From Paenibacillus plantarum (GTDB taxonomy: Bacteria > Bacillota > Bacilli > Paenibacillales > NBRC-103111): a stretch of 64,000 nt of DNA. Shown here in pieces: positions 11,301 to 20,300 of this stretch (positions are counted from its first letter, which is position 1; each line of letters starts with the position of its first letter). The notes beneath the pieces are model-generated. The model saw nothing but the letters and a program-made list of their open reading frames with translations, made no database searches and was not told the origin of the DNA. The DNA lies in assembly GCF_013141695.1 (NCBI RefSeq), contig NZ_WHNY01000095.1, forward strand, positions 1 to 64,000. Reading direction: 5' to 3'. The position numbers and the translations under genes are program-made.

Positions 11301-12855
11301 ACTTTACTCCGGAGGTTTGTTGAAAGAGTCGGATGATGCCAAATTTGTAAAGGTAAATGTGAAAGGTTATAAAACGCTACTATTGGAAGTTACTGATTCT
11401 GGTAATGGAAACAGCGAAGATCACGGCGATTGGGCGGATGCGAAGCTGACTGTTGAAGCAGCGGTACCAGTAATTTCGGGAGTCATGGAAGTAAACGTGG
11501 CTACGGCTACGAATGTTCCGCCGATTCTGCCTGCGAGTGTCACAGTAAAATATAACAATGCGACAACCGCTACGAAATCAGTCCAGTGGAATCCGATTAA
11601 CGCTTCTGCGTATGCAGCAGCTGGTACTTTTCGTGTAAACGGAACTGTAGATGGCACAGCCATACCTGCTGTAGCTAATGTTACGGTTACGGGAAACACG
11701 TATAACGTACAATCGATTGCAGTCACAAGTTCGGCGTCAACGATTACCGTGAAGGACGGAAGCCTTCAATTGCAAGCTTCGGTGCTCCCTGCTAATGCGA
11801 CGAACAAGTCTGTGACATGGGCGGTCTATGAAGCAGATGGCGTAGCCCAAACAGATAAAGCAATCATCGATACGAATGGTTTGCTTACGGCTAAGAAGAA
11901 CGGGATCGTGAAAGTGGTAGCAATAGCTGCAGATGGCAGCGGTATTCAAGGCTCCAACTATGTGATCATTAGCAACCAGCTACCATTGCCGACGGGCGTG
12001 CCGCAGGCAACGCTTACGGGTCCAACAATGATTCAAGCTGGTGCTTCATTCTCTACCAATTTTGGCTTAAGCAATGTGTCCGATAGCGTATCTTCCGCCG
12101 TGTATGCGGCAGATATTACCTTAAACTATAATGCCAATGCCATTGAGTTTGTATCTGTGGATTCGTTGAAATCCAAATTTACTGTGGTTCAGAAGACTAC
12201 GGATGTACCAGGACAAGTTCGACTTATAGCGGTTAGTGAAGGAGAAGCAGGAGCCATTAAAATAAGCGAAGATGTAGTCAAGTTCAATTGGAAAGCGAAG
12301 CCGAATCAACAATCAGCGACGGTGAACTTTGAACTGACCAACGTAGAAGTTACTAATGCCCTGAGTCAAAAAATGGATGCCCAGCTAACCCATTTAATGG
12401 TTTCTGTTAATGGTGTAGATGAGGTTCCTGTAGCAGATAAGACGACGCTTCAGACGGTTATGACTATCGCGCAGTCCGTTTATGGCAAAGCGGTAGAAGG
12501 AACCGTAGTTGGACAATATCCGGTAGGCAGCAAGGCTGATTTAACAGCCGCTATCAACGCTGCCCATGCCATCGAATCGAATTCTGCGTCAACGCAGCAA
12601 CAACTCGATGATGCGGCTAATGTGTTAAATCAAGCAGTGCAATTCTTTAATCAACGAATGATTACAGCTTTCGCGCCAGGAGATGCCAATGAAAGTGGTT
12701 CCATCGATATTGGAGACTTAGGCACAGTAGCTTTATATTTCGGAATGCATACAGGAAGTGCAGATTGGAATAAGGCTAAATCAGCAGACGTCGTTCATGA
12801 CGGCAAGATCGACATTCTCGATTTAACGAAAGTCGCTAGTTTGATCGTAGAATAA
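8371..12855 (+). CDS. Secreted GH29 alpha-L-fucosidase with CBM32, ricin-B, NPCBM, cohesin and dockerin modules
   Basis: A 1494-residue secreted enzyme with a signal peptide ending near VAPVFA. Residues about 40-335 are GH29 (RFGMFIHYNMGTY; VLTTKHHDGFALW; candidate nucleophile D192 in LIIDGWAW). Then follow a CBM32-like domain (340-477), a ricin-B/CBM13 trefoil (486-635), an Ig-like strand region, two NPCBM (CBM51-type) domains (720-863 and 879-1030, both with ASSGWLTV and SLDGNAI-like motifs), two Ig-like domains (1032-1205), a cohesin-like domain (1210-1348), a FIVAR module (1355-1430) and a dockerin (1434-1494). It should release alpha-1,3/1,4 or 1,6-linked fucose outside the cell. The start is TTG with AGGAGGGG six bases upstream. 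It lies between the scaffoldin and GH95 genes on one strand, so co-transcription is likely. The family call is firm; the linkage is not fixed by sequence. Confidence 0.87.
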   Translation: MYKRISTCVGLIFMLLFVSVAPVFATTNNQNIASPVVNDSYTNQKNYVDLRFGMFIHYNMGTYHDQEWVTPGQDPLSFNPEHVNTDQWATAAKSAGIKYTVLTTKHHDGFALWPTQYGNYNVMNSSYKKDIVRQYVDSMRAQGILPGLYFSIWDRQQGIAKGSISRADIEFIKGQLTELLTNYGEIPVLIIDGWAWEMGHNEVPYQEIRELIKRLQPNILIVDHNGQTQPWDEDIIYFEEPKGVWAPSNNTFAANQGMPLVSNQWFWHNWMTNTEPASVTNIVQDHLGYLEPRYTNFLLNVSPNPDGELDNNVVNRLAQIGQAWTPNQSRPPLPQQPIVMEHPITANSATATSGNASNAIDGLMDYVGTYSETVWQTSGSLPQSITLDLGYTYNNINMLNYLPSQNLTQGMITSYTLYVSEDGTNFTSVKSGTWDGDKTMKRVTFPSQTARYVKMEVNAAVGGGFAAAGELAVGSYTNEVPTRTGIDSFDVNTLYRIVNKATGKALGVGNLLTNGAAVAGRTQSGALDQQWVIDDLGLGKYKIVNKQSGRVMDVTGASKTPGKPVIQWTDSETAADPSAINQQWAISNVGNGYFKITNVNSLLALENSNGSTADGNPVVQNTYTGSDNQLWKVERLPSLIRNVKVNGVPVKGLHAENRTATLAVLREKNLEVPTVTVDKASEDVQLVITPANSLPGATTITATADGGATQEVYTLNFELVDRYASDLNWLSASSGWLTVKKDKSLDGNAIKLMGSNGAVTYEKGFGVHAESRIMFDISDKNYKSFTALVGVDQEMAKSPSYADVEFKVLVDGVEKFASGVMKVTDVAKPVDVSVAGASIVELVVKQSDSDNSEDHASWANATFRVADGKSEQKEELPSVDYLSDLAWVNASSGWLTVQKDKSIDGNAIVLKNGDQNLSFAKGLGTHANSIVKYDLTGANYETFSAFIGLDKEIYGGSNNGSIQFKVSGVKNDDTIESLYSGGLLKESDDAKFVKVNVKGYKTLLLEVTDSGNGNSEDHGDWADAKLTVEAAVPVISGVMEVNVATATNVPPILPASVTVKYNNATTATKSVQWNPINASAYAAAGTFRVNGTVDGTAIPAVANVTVTGNTYNVQSIAVTSSASTITVKDGSLQLQASVLPANATNKSVTWAVYEADGVAQTDKAIIDTNGLLTAKKNGIVKVVAIAADGSGIQGSNYVIISNQLPLPTGVPQATLTGPTMIQAGASFSTNFGLSNVSDSVSSAVYAADITLNYNANAIEFVSVDSLKSKFTVVQKTTDVPGQVRLIAVSEGEAGAIKISEDVVKFNWKAKPNQQSATVNFELTNVEVTNALSQKMDAQLTHLMVSVNGVDEVPVADKTTLQTVMTIAQSVYGKAVEGTVVGQYPVGSKADLTAAINAAHAIESNSASTQQQLDDAANVLNQAVQFFNQRMITAFAPGDANESGSIDIGDLGTVALYFGMHTGSADWNKAKSADVVHDGKIDILDLTKVASLIVE
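11470..12853 (+). repeat. Duplicated 3' block A2 (Ig-Ig-cohesin-FIVAR-dockerin)
   Basis: Second copy of the cassette at 5,030-6,396. The dockerin segment (12,690-12,853) differs from 6,230-6,396 by scattered substitutions only, and the order of modules is identical. See the block A1 entry for the shared stretches. Confidence 0.75.
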
Positions 12856-12896
12856 GAAGTGATTTGAAATTTAAAGTTAATTCATTCATGGCAGTG

Positions 12897-12942
12897 AACC
12901 TTATGCTCGGCACAATGATCTCGATGTGCTGAGCATGAGGTT
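12897..12942 (+). terminator. Intercistronic hairpin between GH29 and GH95 genes
   Basis: Bases 12,897-12,914 pair with 12,925-12,942 as an 18-bp stem with two G-U pairs and a ten-base loop. No T-run follows, so it may stabilise or process the transcript rather than end it. Confidence 0.45.
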
Positions 12943-12985
12943 ATCTCGTCAAAGTTGTACATACATAGAAGGGGGGATTTATAGC

Positions 12986-15900
12986 ATGTCCTTTTTCAAA
13001 AGGAAAGTTTTGGCCAAGCGAATAACGGCAAGCGTTCTTTCAATGGGCTTGCTAATGCAACTGCCTTTGACTATCTCAATCGCTAGTGCTGCATCAACAA
13101 CTACGTATACAGGGTCGTCAACACCACCAGAACATAAGCTGTCTCTGTGGTACAAGCAGCCAGCGACAGATTGGGAAACCGAGGCGCTGCCAATCGGGAA
13201 CGGTTATATGGGAGGTATGGTGTTCGGTGGTGTCGCACAGGAACGTATTCAACTGAATGAGAAAACCTTGTGGTCTGGCGGTCCCGGTTCATCATCGTCG
13301 TATACGTACGGTAACCGGGACGGGGCTGCCGATCATTTGGCAAGTGTTCGTTCGAAACTGAGTACAGGGGACATCAATGGTGCGCATTCCGAAGCAAATT
13401 CTTACTTAACAGGAGTTAATAATGGCTTTGGCAGTTATCAATCTTTTGGCGACTTATATCTGGACTTCGCTGCTTCTCCAGCGTTGAACGTAGTCAATTA
13501 CCGTCGTGAGTTGGATATTGAAGATGCTGTCTCACGTGTGAAGTATACCTTGGATGGCGTCGAGTATACACGTGAATATTTTATCAGCTATCCGGATAAC
13601 GTGATGGTGACGCGTCTGACGGCCAATCAACCTGGGAAGCTGTCGCTTGATGTACGTCCAACGAGTGCCCAAGGAGGCACTATTGTTGCGAGTGGCAACA
13701 ACATCCAGGTTCGGGGCCATGTAACGGATAACCAAATGCTGTATGAAGGCAATTTCCGCGTCCTGAACGAAGGCGGAACCTTGACGCCAGCGGGTGGCAA
13801 GATTACGGTTTCGGGCGCCAATTCAGTCACGATCCTCTCTACTCTAGGGACGAACTATGCCAATAGTTACCCGAGTTATGTGGGCGTAGATCCTCACGAT
13901 ACAGAGATGGCCACTATAAATGCTGCCGTAAATAAGTCCTATGATACGCTGCTAGCTGCTCATATCGAGGACTATAAAAAGATGTTTGATCGGGTGAAAT
14001 TAGATTTGGGAGATGCTAAGCCAACATTACCGACTGACGAACTTCTTGCTACTTATGCAGGTACGAAAAGTAAAGCATTGGAAGTACTATTCTATCAATA
14101 TGGTCGTTATTTGCTTATTTCTTCTTCCCGCGAAGGTACACTTCCTGCCAACCTCCAAGGCATATGGAATCAATCGAACGATGCCATTTGGAGCAGCGAT
14201 TATCATTTCAATGTGAATATTCAAATGAATTATTGGCCGGCGATGGTAGCGAACCTCTCGGAAACGATGACTCCGCTCATCGATTATGTGGAATTTTTGC
14301 TCGTGCCCGGCCGGATTTCGGCCGAAAAGCATTATGGCGTTACGGGAGGTGGATGGTCAGTCGGCACGATGAACAACCCTTTTGGCTTTACCGCGCCAGG
14401 TTGGGAATATGACTGGGGCTGGTCGCCTTCAGCAAATGCTTTTGTGGCGAATAACATTTGGGAAAGCTATAAATTTTCAGGAGATACCACTCTTCTAAGT
14501 ACACATGTTTATCCGATCTTGAAAGAGACTGCGCAATTTTGGACGAAATTCCTGATTACTGACACAGATGGAACGTTAGTATCCAACCCATGCTATTCAC
14601 CTGAACAAGGTGACATCAGCACAGGATGTGCGTTCGATCAGCAACTTGTTTACGACCTGTTTACGAATTACTTGGAAGCTAGTGCTAAGCTTGGCGTCGA
14701 TGGTGCCTATCGAGCTGAAGTTCAGAGTAAGCGGAATCAGCTGTCACCGATCAAAGTAGGCAGGTACGGTCAAATCCAGGAATGGAAGCAGGATATTGAC
14801 GATCCGAACAACACACACCGTCACATATCACAACTGGTGGCGCTTTACCCAGGCAAGCAAATTAATAAAACGACGCCAGCTCTTATGGATGCTGCCAAAG
14901 TAACGTTGGAACATCGCGGAGACGCCGGCACAGGATGGAGTAAAGCGAACAAAATTAACTTGTGGGCTCGCGCCCAAGACGGCACGCATGCACACACGAT
15001 TCTGGAAGGTCAGCTTACCGGAAGTACGCTGAAAAATTTATTCGATACCCATCCTCCTTTCCAAATCGATGGAAACTTCGGCGCAACGTCGGGCATGTCC
15101 GAAATGCTGCTACAAAGTCATATGGACAACATCGATATTTTGCCAGCGCTCCCTGTTTCATGGCCTACAGGAAGCTATCAAGGCTTAGTGGCACGGGGGG
15201 GATTTGAAGTTGGCGTGAATTGGAAGAATACACGGGCAACCAGCATGCAAGTTAAATCGAACAAAGGTAATCGTGCGGTCGTGTCCTACCCAATTTTGGC
15301 CGGGGCTGTCGTTCAGGATCAATTGGGCCAAAGCGTCGCGTATACGACGGATAACAGCAATCAAATTTCATTCGATACCCAAGCTGGATACACGTATACG
15401 ATTAGCTCGATTCCTACCGAGGAACGCGATCTGTTCGATCAAAAAACGTTCAACTTGACGATTCAGCATAGTAATCTTCGCATGGATGTGAGCGGGGGTT
15501 CCAGCTCGGACGGCACGGCGATCATTCAATGGTCCGCAGGTTCCGGGGCAAATCAACAATGGACGTTTCTTAAAACGACTCCCGGATATTACGAAATCGT
15601 TTCAAAAAGCAGCTCGAAAGCACTTGCTGTAAAGGATGCATCGACAGCGGACGGGGCAAATATCGTCCAAAACACGTATACGAACGATTCGAATTACAAT
15701 GATGAATGGTCCGTGGTGGATGTTGGCGGGGGTTACTTCCAATTGAAGAACCGAGGCAGTGGCAAAGTGATTGAAATTCCAGGAAGCAGTACAACGAACG
15801 GTGCACAATTCGTACAACGCACGGCGGGCACGGGCAATAACCAGAAATTCTTATTATCGTTCGACACAAAGTTGAATGATAACGATACAGGATCAGGCGA

Positions 15901-17239
15901 CGCCCAGTTTGTGTACAGCCCCGGATGGGGATTCAGTTCATGGGAAGGCAATGCGTACAATGGCGATAACCACTATTCCAATCAGACGGATGCTTATGTC
16001 TACGTGCGGTTTACTGGCTCCAAAGTCCAACTGTACGGTGCTAAAAACAACAATCAAGGTAAAGCGGCCATCTCGATTGACAATGGTCCCGAAACGATCA
16101 TCGATACGTACGCTTCATCCAGGTCAGATCAACAGAAGATTTTTGAAAGCAAGGATCTGATGAATCAAGAACATGTCCTGCGATTGAGAGTAACGGGGGA
16201 CAAGAATGCCAACTCCAGCAATACTTATGTAACAATAGATCGTGCTGATATTGTGTCTCGAATCAATACAACCGTAGAAGACATGCATTATCAGGAGCTG
16301 GCTGCTCTTATAGACAATGCTCAAAGCAAGTATGATATGGCTGTTGAAGGCGACGGCAGCGGACAATATGCGGCTGGCTCGAAACAAACACTGCAAGCAG
16401 CCATTGTTGCGGCGAATCAAGTGCTCCAAAATGTTGTAGTAACACAACAGCAAATCATTCAAGCGGTTGATGCTTTGAATGCTGCGTTGCAAGCTTTTGA
16501 TAATGCCATCCATGCTTCCATGGTTCAATCGATTGCGATCACAGGCGCTTCGATGAGTATTACCGAAAATGGGGGAAGCATTCCTTTAGGTGTAACGGTA
16601 CTTCCTGCAAATGCAGCGAACAAAACAGTGACATGGTCTGTTTATGAAATTGACGGTATCACAACTACGGATAAAGCAGCCATCGATACAAATGGCTTGC
16701 TGACGGGTTTGAAGAATGGGGACGTCCAAGTAGTTGCGATTGCTAAAGACGGCAGTGGTGCACAAGGTTCCACTACGATTACGATTAGCGGTCAAATACC
16801 ACAGCAGACAAATATACAGCAAGCTAAGGCAACTCTTCAGGCTGTCATGACTGTAGCGCAGTCCGTCTATGATAGAGCAGTTGAGGGAACCCATGTCGGA
16901 CAATTTCCGATAGACTCCAAGGCAGTGCTACTACTTGCTATCAACGATGCCGATAGTATGTACTCGAATCCTGTGGCTGCCCAAGATCAGCTCGAAGAGG
17001 CGGCCAATATGTTAAACCAAGCGCTGCAACATTTTAACCAACAGATTATAAGAGTCTATGAGCCAGGAGATGTCAATGGAGATGGTTTCATCAATATTGC
17101 TGACTTGGGTTATGTAGCTTTACATTACGGAAAGACAACAACGAGTGCGGATTGGAATGAGATTAAAGGTGCCGACTTCATGCAAGACGGTGAGATCAAC
17201 TTTTGGGATTTAGTGGGTATTGCTCATTTGATTCACTAA
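12986..17239 (+). CDS. Secreted GH95 alpha-L-fucosidase with ricin-B, FIVAR and dockerin modules
   Basis: A 1417-residue secreted enzyme. The signal peptide ends near ASAAS. Residues about 50-800 are a full GH95 domain (LPIGNGYMGGMVFGG; LNEKTLWSGGP). Residues matching those known for bifidobacterial 1,2-alpha-fucosidase are visible: N409 and N411 (FNVNIQMNYW), general acid candidate E540 (YSPEQG) and D695 (QIDGNFG). A ricin-B trefoil (about 815-955), a beta-sandwich binding-type domain (960-1092), FIVAR, a Big_2 Ig-like domain, a second FIVAR and a dockerin (about 1358-1417; loops DVNGDGFINIAD and DFMQDGEINFWD) follow. Unlike its three sister enzymes it has no cohesin domain. The expected action is removal of alpha-1,2-linked fucose from galactose. 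The ATG at 12,986 follows AAGGGGGG at a normal distance; an upstream in-frame ATG at 12,926 would spoil the signal peptide and lacks a ribosome site. Confidence 0.87.
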   Translation: MSFFKRKVLAKRITASVLSMGLLMQLPLTISIASAASTTTYTGSSTPPEHKLSLWYKQPATDWETEALPIGNGYMGGMVFGGVAQERIQLNEKTLWSGGPGSSSSYTYGNRDGAADHLASVRSKLSTGDINGAHSEANSYLTGVNNGFGSYQSFGDLYLDFAASPALNVVNYRRELDIEDAVSRVKYTLDGVEYTREYFISYPDNVMVTRLTANQPGKLSLDVRPTSAQGGTIVASGNNIQVRGHVTDNQMLYEGNFRVLNEGGTLTPAGGKITVSGANSVTILSTLGTNYANSYPSYVGVDPHDTEMATINAAVNKSYDTLLAAHIEDYKKMFDRVKLDLGDAKPTLPTDELLATYAGTKSKALEVLFYQYGRYLLISSSREGTLPANLQGIWNQSNDAIWSSDYHFNVNIQMNYWPAMVANLSETMTPLIDYVEFLLVPGRISAEKHYGVTGGGWSVGTMNNPFGFTAPGWEYDWGWSPSANAFVANNIWESYKFSGDTTLLSTHVYPILKETAQFWTKFLITDTDGTLVSNPCYSPEQGDISTGCAFDQQLVYDLFTNYLEASAKLGVDGAYRAEVQSKRNQLSPIKVGRYGQIQEWKQDIDDPNNTHRHISQLVALYPGKQINKTTPALMDAAKVTLEHRGDAGTGWSKANKINLWARAQDGTHAHTILEGQLTGSTLKNLFDTHPPFQIDGNFGATSGMSEMLLQSHMDNIDILPALPVSWPTGSYQGLVARGGFEVGVNWKNTRATSMQVKSNKGNRAVVSYPILAGAVVQDQLGQSVAYTTDNSNQISFDTQAGYTYTISSIPTEERDLFDQKTFNLTIQHSNLRMDVSGGSSSDGTAIIQWSAGSGANQQWTFLKTTPGYYEIVSKSSSKALAVKDASTADGANIVQNTYTNDSNYNDEWSVVDVGGGYFQLKNRGSGKVIEIPGSSTTNGAQFVQRTAGTGNNQKFLLSFDTKLNDNDTGSGDAQFVYSPGWGFSSWEGNAYNGDNHYSNQTDAYVYVRFTGSKVQLYGAKNNNQGKAAISIDNGPETIIDTYASSRSDQQKIFESKDLMNQEHVLRLRVTGDKNANSSNTYVTIDRADIVSRINTTVEDMHYQELAALIDNAQSKYDMAVEGDGSGQYAAGSKQTLQAAIVAANQVLQNVVVTQQQIIQAVDALNAALQAFDNAIHASMVQSIAITGASMSITENGGSIPLGVTVLPANAANKTVTWSVYEIDGITTTDKAAIDTNGLLTGLKNGDVQVVAIAKDGSGAQGSTTITISGQIPQQTNIQQAKATLQAVMTVAQSVYDRAVEGTHVGQFPIDSKAVLLLAINDADSMYSNPVAAQDQLEEAANMLNQALQHFNQQIIRVYEPGDVNGDGFINIADLGYVALHYGKTTTSADWNEIKGADFMQDGEINFWDLVGIAHLIH
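15424..16262 (+). repeat. Duplicated ricin-B + beta-sandwich block B1
   Basis: This segment encodes the ricin-B trefoil and the following beta-sandwich of the GH95 enzyme. It aligns without large gaps to 17,434-18,268 at the start of the GH110/GH2 gene. Both copies open with TTCGATCAAAAAACGTTCAA. The module pair has moved from a C-terminal position in one enzyme to an N-terminal position in the other, or the reverse. Confidence 0.75.
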
Positions 17240-17252
17240 TACTTTCACGTGA

Positions 17253-17289
17253 GATGGAAAGAGAAAGGCCAAGTCTTTTTCTTTCCATC
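17253..17289 (+). terminator. Intercistronic hairpin related to the one at 6411
   Basis: Bases 17,253-17,267 pair with 17,275-17,289 (15 bp, one G-U pair, seven-base loop). The stem core TGGAAAGAGAAAG and the following TTTCCTATGC are shared with the hairpin at 6,411-6,443, so the two intergenic segments share ancestry. No T-run follows the stem. Confidence 0.5.
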
Positions 17290-17320
17290 TTTCCTATGCA
17301 TAAAATAAGGAGTTGATGTA

Positions 17321-20300
17321 ATGATAGTCCGGAAATTAAAAAGAATGATGGCGATTACAACATCGTTTTCTCTGTTGATCACGTTGCTATTCACGTCTGG
17401 GGTTCCTCCCATCGCACATGCAGCTGTGAGCGATCCGTTCGATCAAAAAACGTTCAACCTTACCGTTCAGAATAGTCAGCTTCGCATGGATGTCAACGGG
17501 GGCTCCACCTCAGACGGGGCTAAGATTATTCAATGGTCAGCAGGCACAGGGCTGAATCAACAATGGAAGTTTATCAAGACGGACACTGGTTATTACAAAA
17601 TCATCTCTCAGAGCAGTTCGAAAGCACTTGTCGTACAGAACGCTTCAACAGTGGATGGTGCTGGGATTATTCAAAATAGTTACACCCAAGACACCGTCTA
17701 CAATGATGAATGGTCTGTTGTGGATGTGGGGGATGGCTTCTATCAACTCAAAAATCGGGGCAGTGATAAAGTAATTGAAATGCCCGGAAGCAGCGGGGCA
17801 GGCGGTGTGCAATTCGTACAGCGCACAGCAAGCACGGGAAACAACCAGAAATTCCTATTGTCGTTCGACAGAACAGTGAACGATAATACAACTGGAACAG
17901 GGAATGATCAATTCACGTATAGCCAGGGCTGGGGCTACTACGGATCGCAATCTGGTGCATACAACAGCGACAACCACTATTCGAACACGGTGGACGCCAA
18001 CGTGGTATTGCATTTTACCGGCTCCAAAGTACAGTTGTATGGGGCGAAAAACAATAATCAGGGCATTGCAGCTGTCTCTATTGATGATGGAACGGAAACG
18101 ATGGTCGACACCTATGCCGCATCTAGATCCGATCAGCAGTTGCTCTTTGAAAGCACGGGACTTTCGAATAAAGATCATGTGCTGCGCCTACGAGTGACCG
18201 GTCAGAAGAATGCCAGCGCTAGTGGTACCTTTATATCGTTAGACCGTGCAGACATCCAATCGAGGATTGTTGAAGAGGCAGCAGGCAATTACTTTAGTCA
18301 GAGCACAGAGTCAATTGGTGGGGTCAATCATACCGTCATTACCCTTAACTACGCAGGCAATGACGCCGGCGAAGCGGTAAATGCGGCTATCGAGGCTGCC
18401 AAGGGTGCTCCTAAGCCGGTTATTCTGGACTTCCCGACAGGAACATATCATTTCAAAGCTTCGACAGCTAACAATGCGCAATATTATATATCTAATGCAA
18501 GCACATCCGGACAAACGCCAGACGGTTGGAGAAAAGTAGGTCTTTTATTTAAGGACATTCATGATCTTACTATTCGCGGCAATGGCTCCACGCTGATGTT
18601 CCATGGTGTGATGACACCGATCGTTATGGACCATGCGACGAATGTCAAGATGAACGGGATTAACATTGATTTCAACCGGCCTGTTGTATCGGAGATGACC
18701 GTTACCGAGGTTGGAAACAATTATATGAAGGCCAGCATTCATGCAGACTCCTGGTATACGATCCAAAATAATCAGTTTACTTGGATGGGGGAAGAGAATT
18801 GGACGCAGAATGGCACTCAAAACGTTAGTGCTGTCCAAGAATTCGATCCCGTAACAAAGAATACGTGGAGGGTTGGAAACCCGCTAAGCGGTGTAACCAA
18901 CGCACAGGATTTGGGGAATCGCGTCGTACTATTCAATTATGGGAGCCGACCGAATGTGACAGTGGGCCACACGTTCCAGCTTAGGGACACAGTTCGTAGA
19001 GAACAAGGAACACTCATTTATCGAAGCAAGGATATCACGTGGACGGATGTCAATTTTTACGCGGCGCCAGGACTCGGCATCATTAGCCAATACAGCGAGA
19101 ATCTGACGCTTGACCGCTTGAACTTTGCACCTAAGGCAGGTAGCGGGCGGACAAACGCGTCGATGGCAGACTTCTTGCAAGTATCTGGAAGCAAGGGCGA
19201 TATTCGGGTAACGAATTCCCATTTCGCAGGTGCACAGGATGATGCTATTAATGTTCACGGCACTCATTTGCAAATTGTCCAGATTCCGTCATCCAACCAG
19301 GTGAAAGTACAATTCATGCACCCAGAGAGCTGGGGTTTCGATGCCTTTGCCATTGGTGACACCATTGAATATGTGAACAAGTCGACTTTACTTTCCAAGG
19401 CAAGTGCGGTAGTTACCGCTGTAACGCGTGTGAACGATACGCAAATTATCCTTACACTGGATAAGGCGGTGCCTACTTCCGTAACGACTAATGAGTTTGT
19501 CGTAGAAAATGCTACATGGACGCCTAATGTCAGTATTACGAATTCGACGTTTGAAACGATTCCGACCAGAGGTATTCTGATGACGACGCGCGGGGCTGTG
19601 CGTATTGAGGGGAACACGTTTAACGGCATGCCGATGAGCGCGATTTTGATTGCCGACGATGCGAACAGCTGGTATGAATCCGGTATGGTGAAAGACGTCA
19701 TTATCCGCAATAATACATTTACTAATAATGGGAACGCGGTGATTAGTGTTGAGCCTAGCACGTCCCTGGCTAATCCGAATAAAACGGTGCACAGCAATAT
19801 CTTGGTTGATGGCAACCAGTTTATCCAATCTAGCGGAGACTCTAAGATTGATGCCAAGAGTGTAAACGGGTTTACGTTTACGAACAATACTGCAGTTCAA
19901 GGCGGTTTGGAGCTTAATTTAGATGCCTCAAAAGCCATAACGATTGCAGGCAACAGCTTTAACCCGAGTAATGTTACGAAGAAAATTAACATGAATAACA
20001 TGTACTCGGACGAGGGTTCGATCAACGCGACTCAAGGTTTTGTTGTCTCACGAACAAATTCTCTTACGCCACTGGATCCGAATGAGATTCCGCAAGAGCT
20101 CATGACGGCTGTAGCAACTAGCAGCCGTAGCGGAAACGAGGCGAGCAACGCCATCGACGGAGACCCTTCGACGATTTGGCATACGGAATGGGATCCGATG
20201 GCGAATTTACCGCAGTCGATCACATTGGATCTTGGAAGCTCGCTATCCATTTCGAAAATGCGGTATATCCCGCGAACGAATGAACAACCCAACGGCAACA

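Noticed and set aside
19264..19900. Overlapping minus-strand frames of 170-207 codons within the GH110 domain
   Set aside because: By-products of codon bias in the plus-strand gene; no start signal or recognisable fold.
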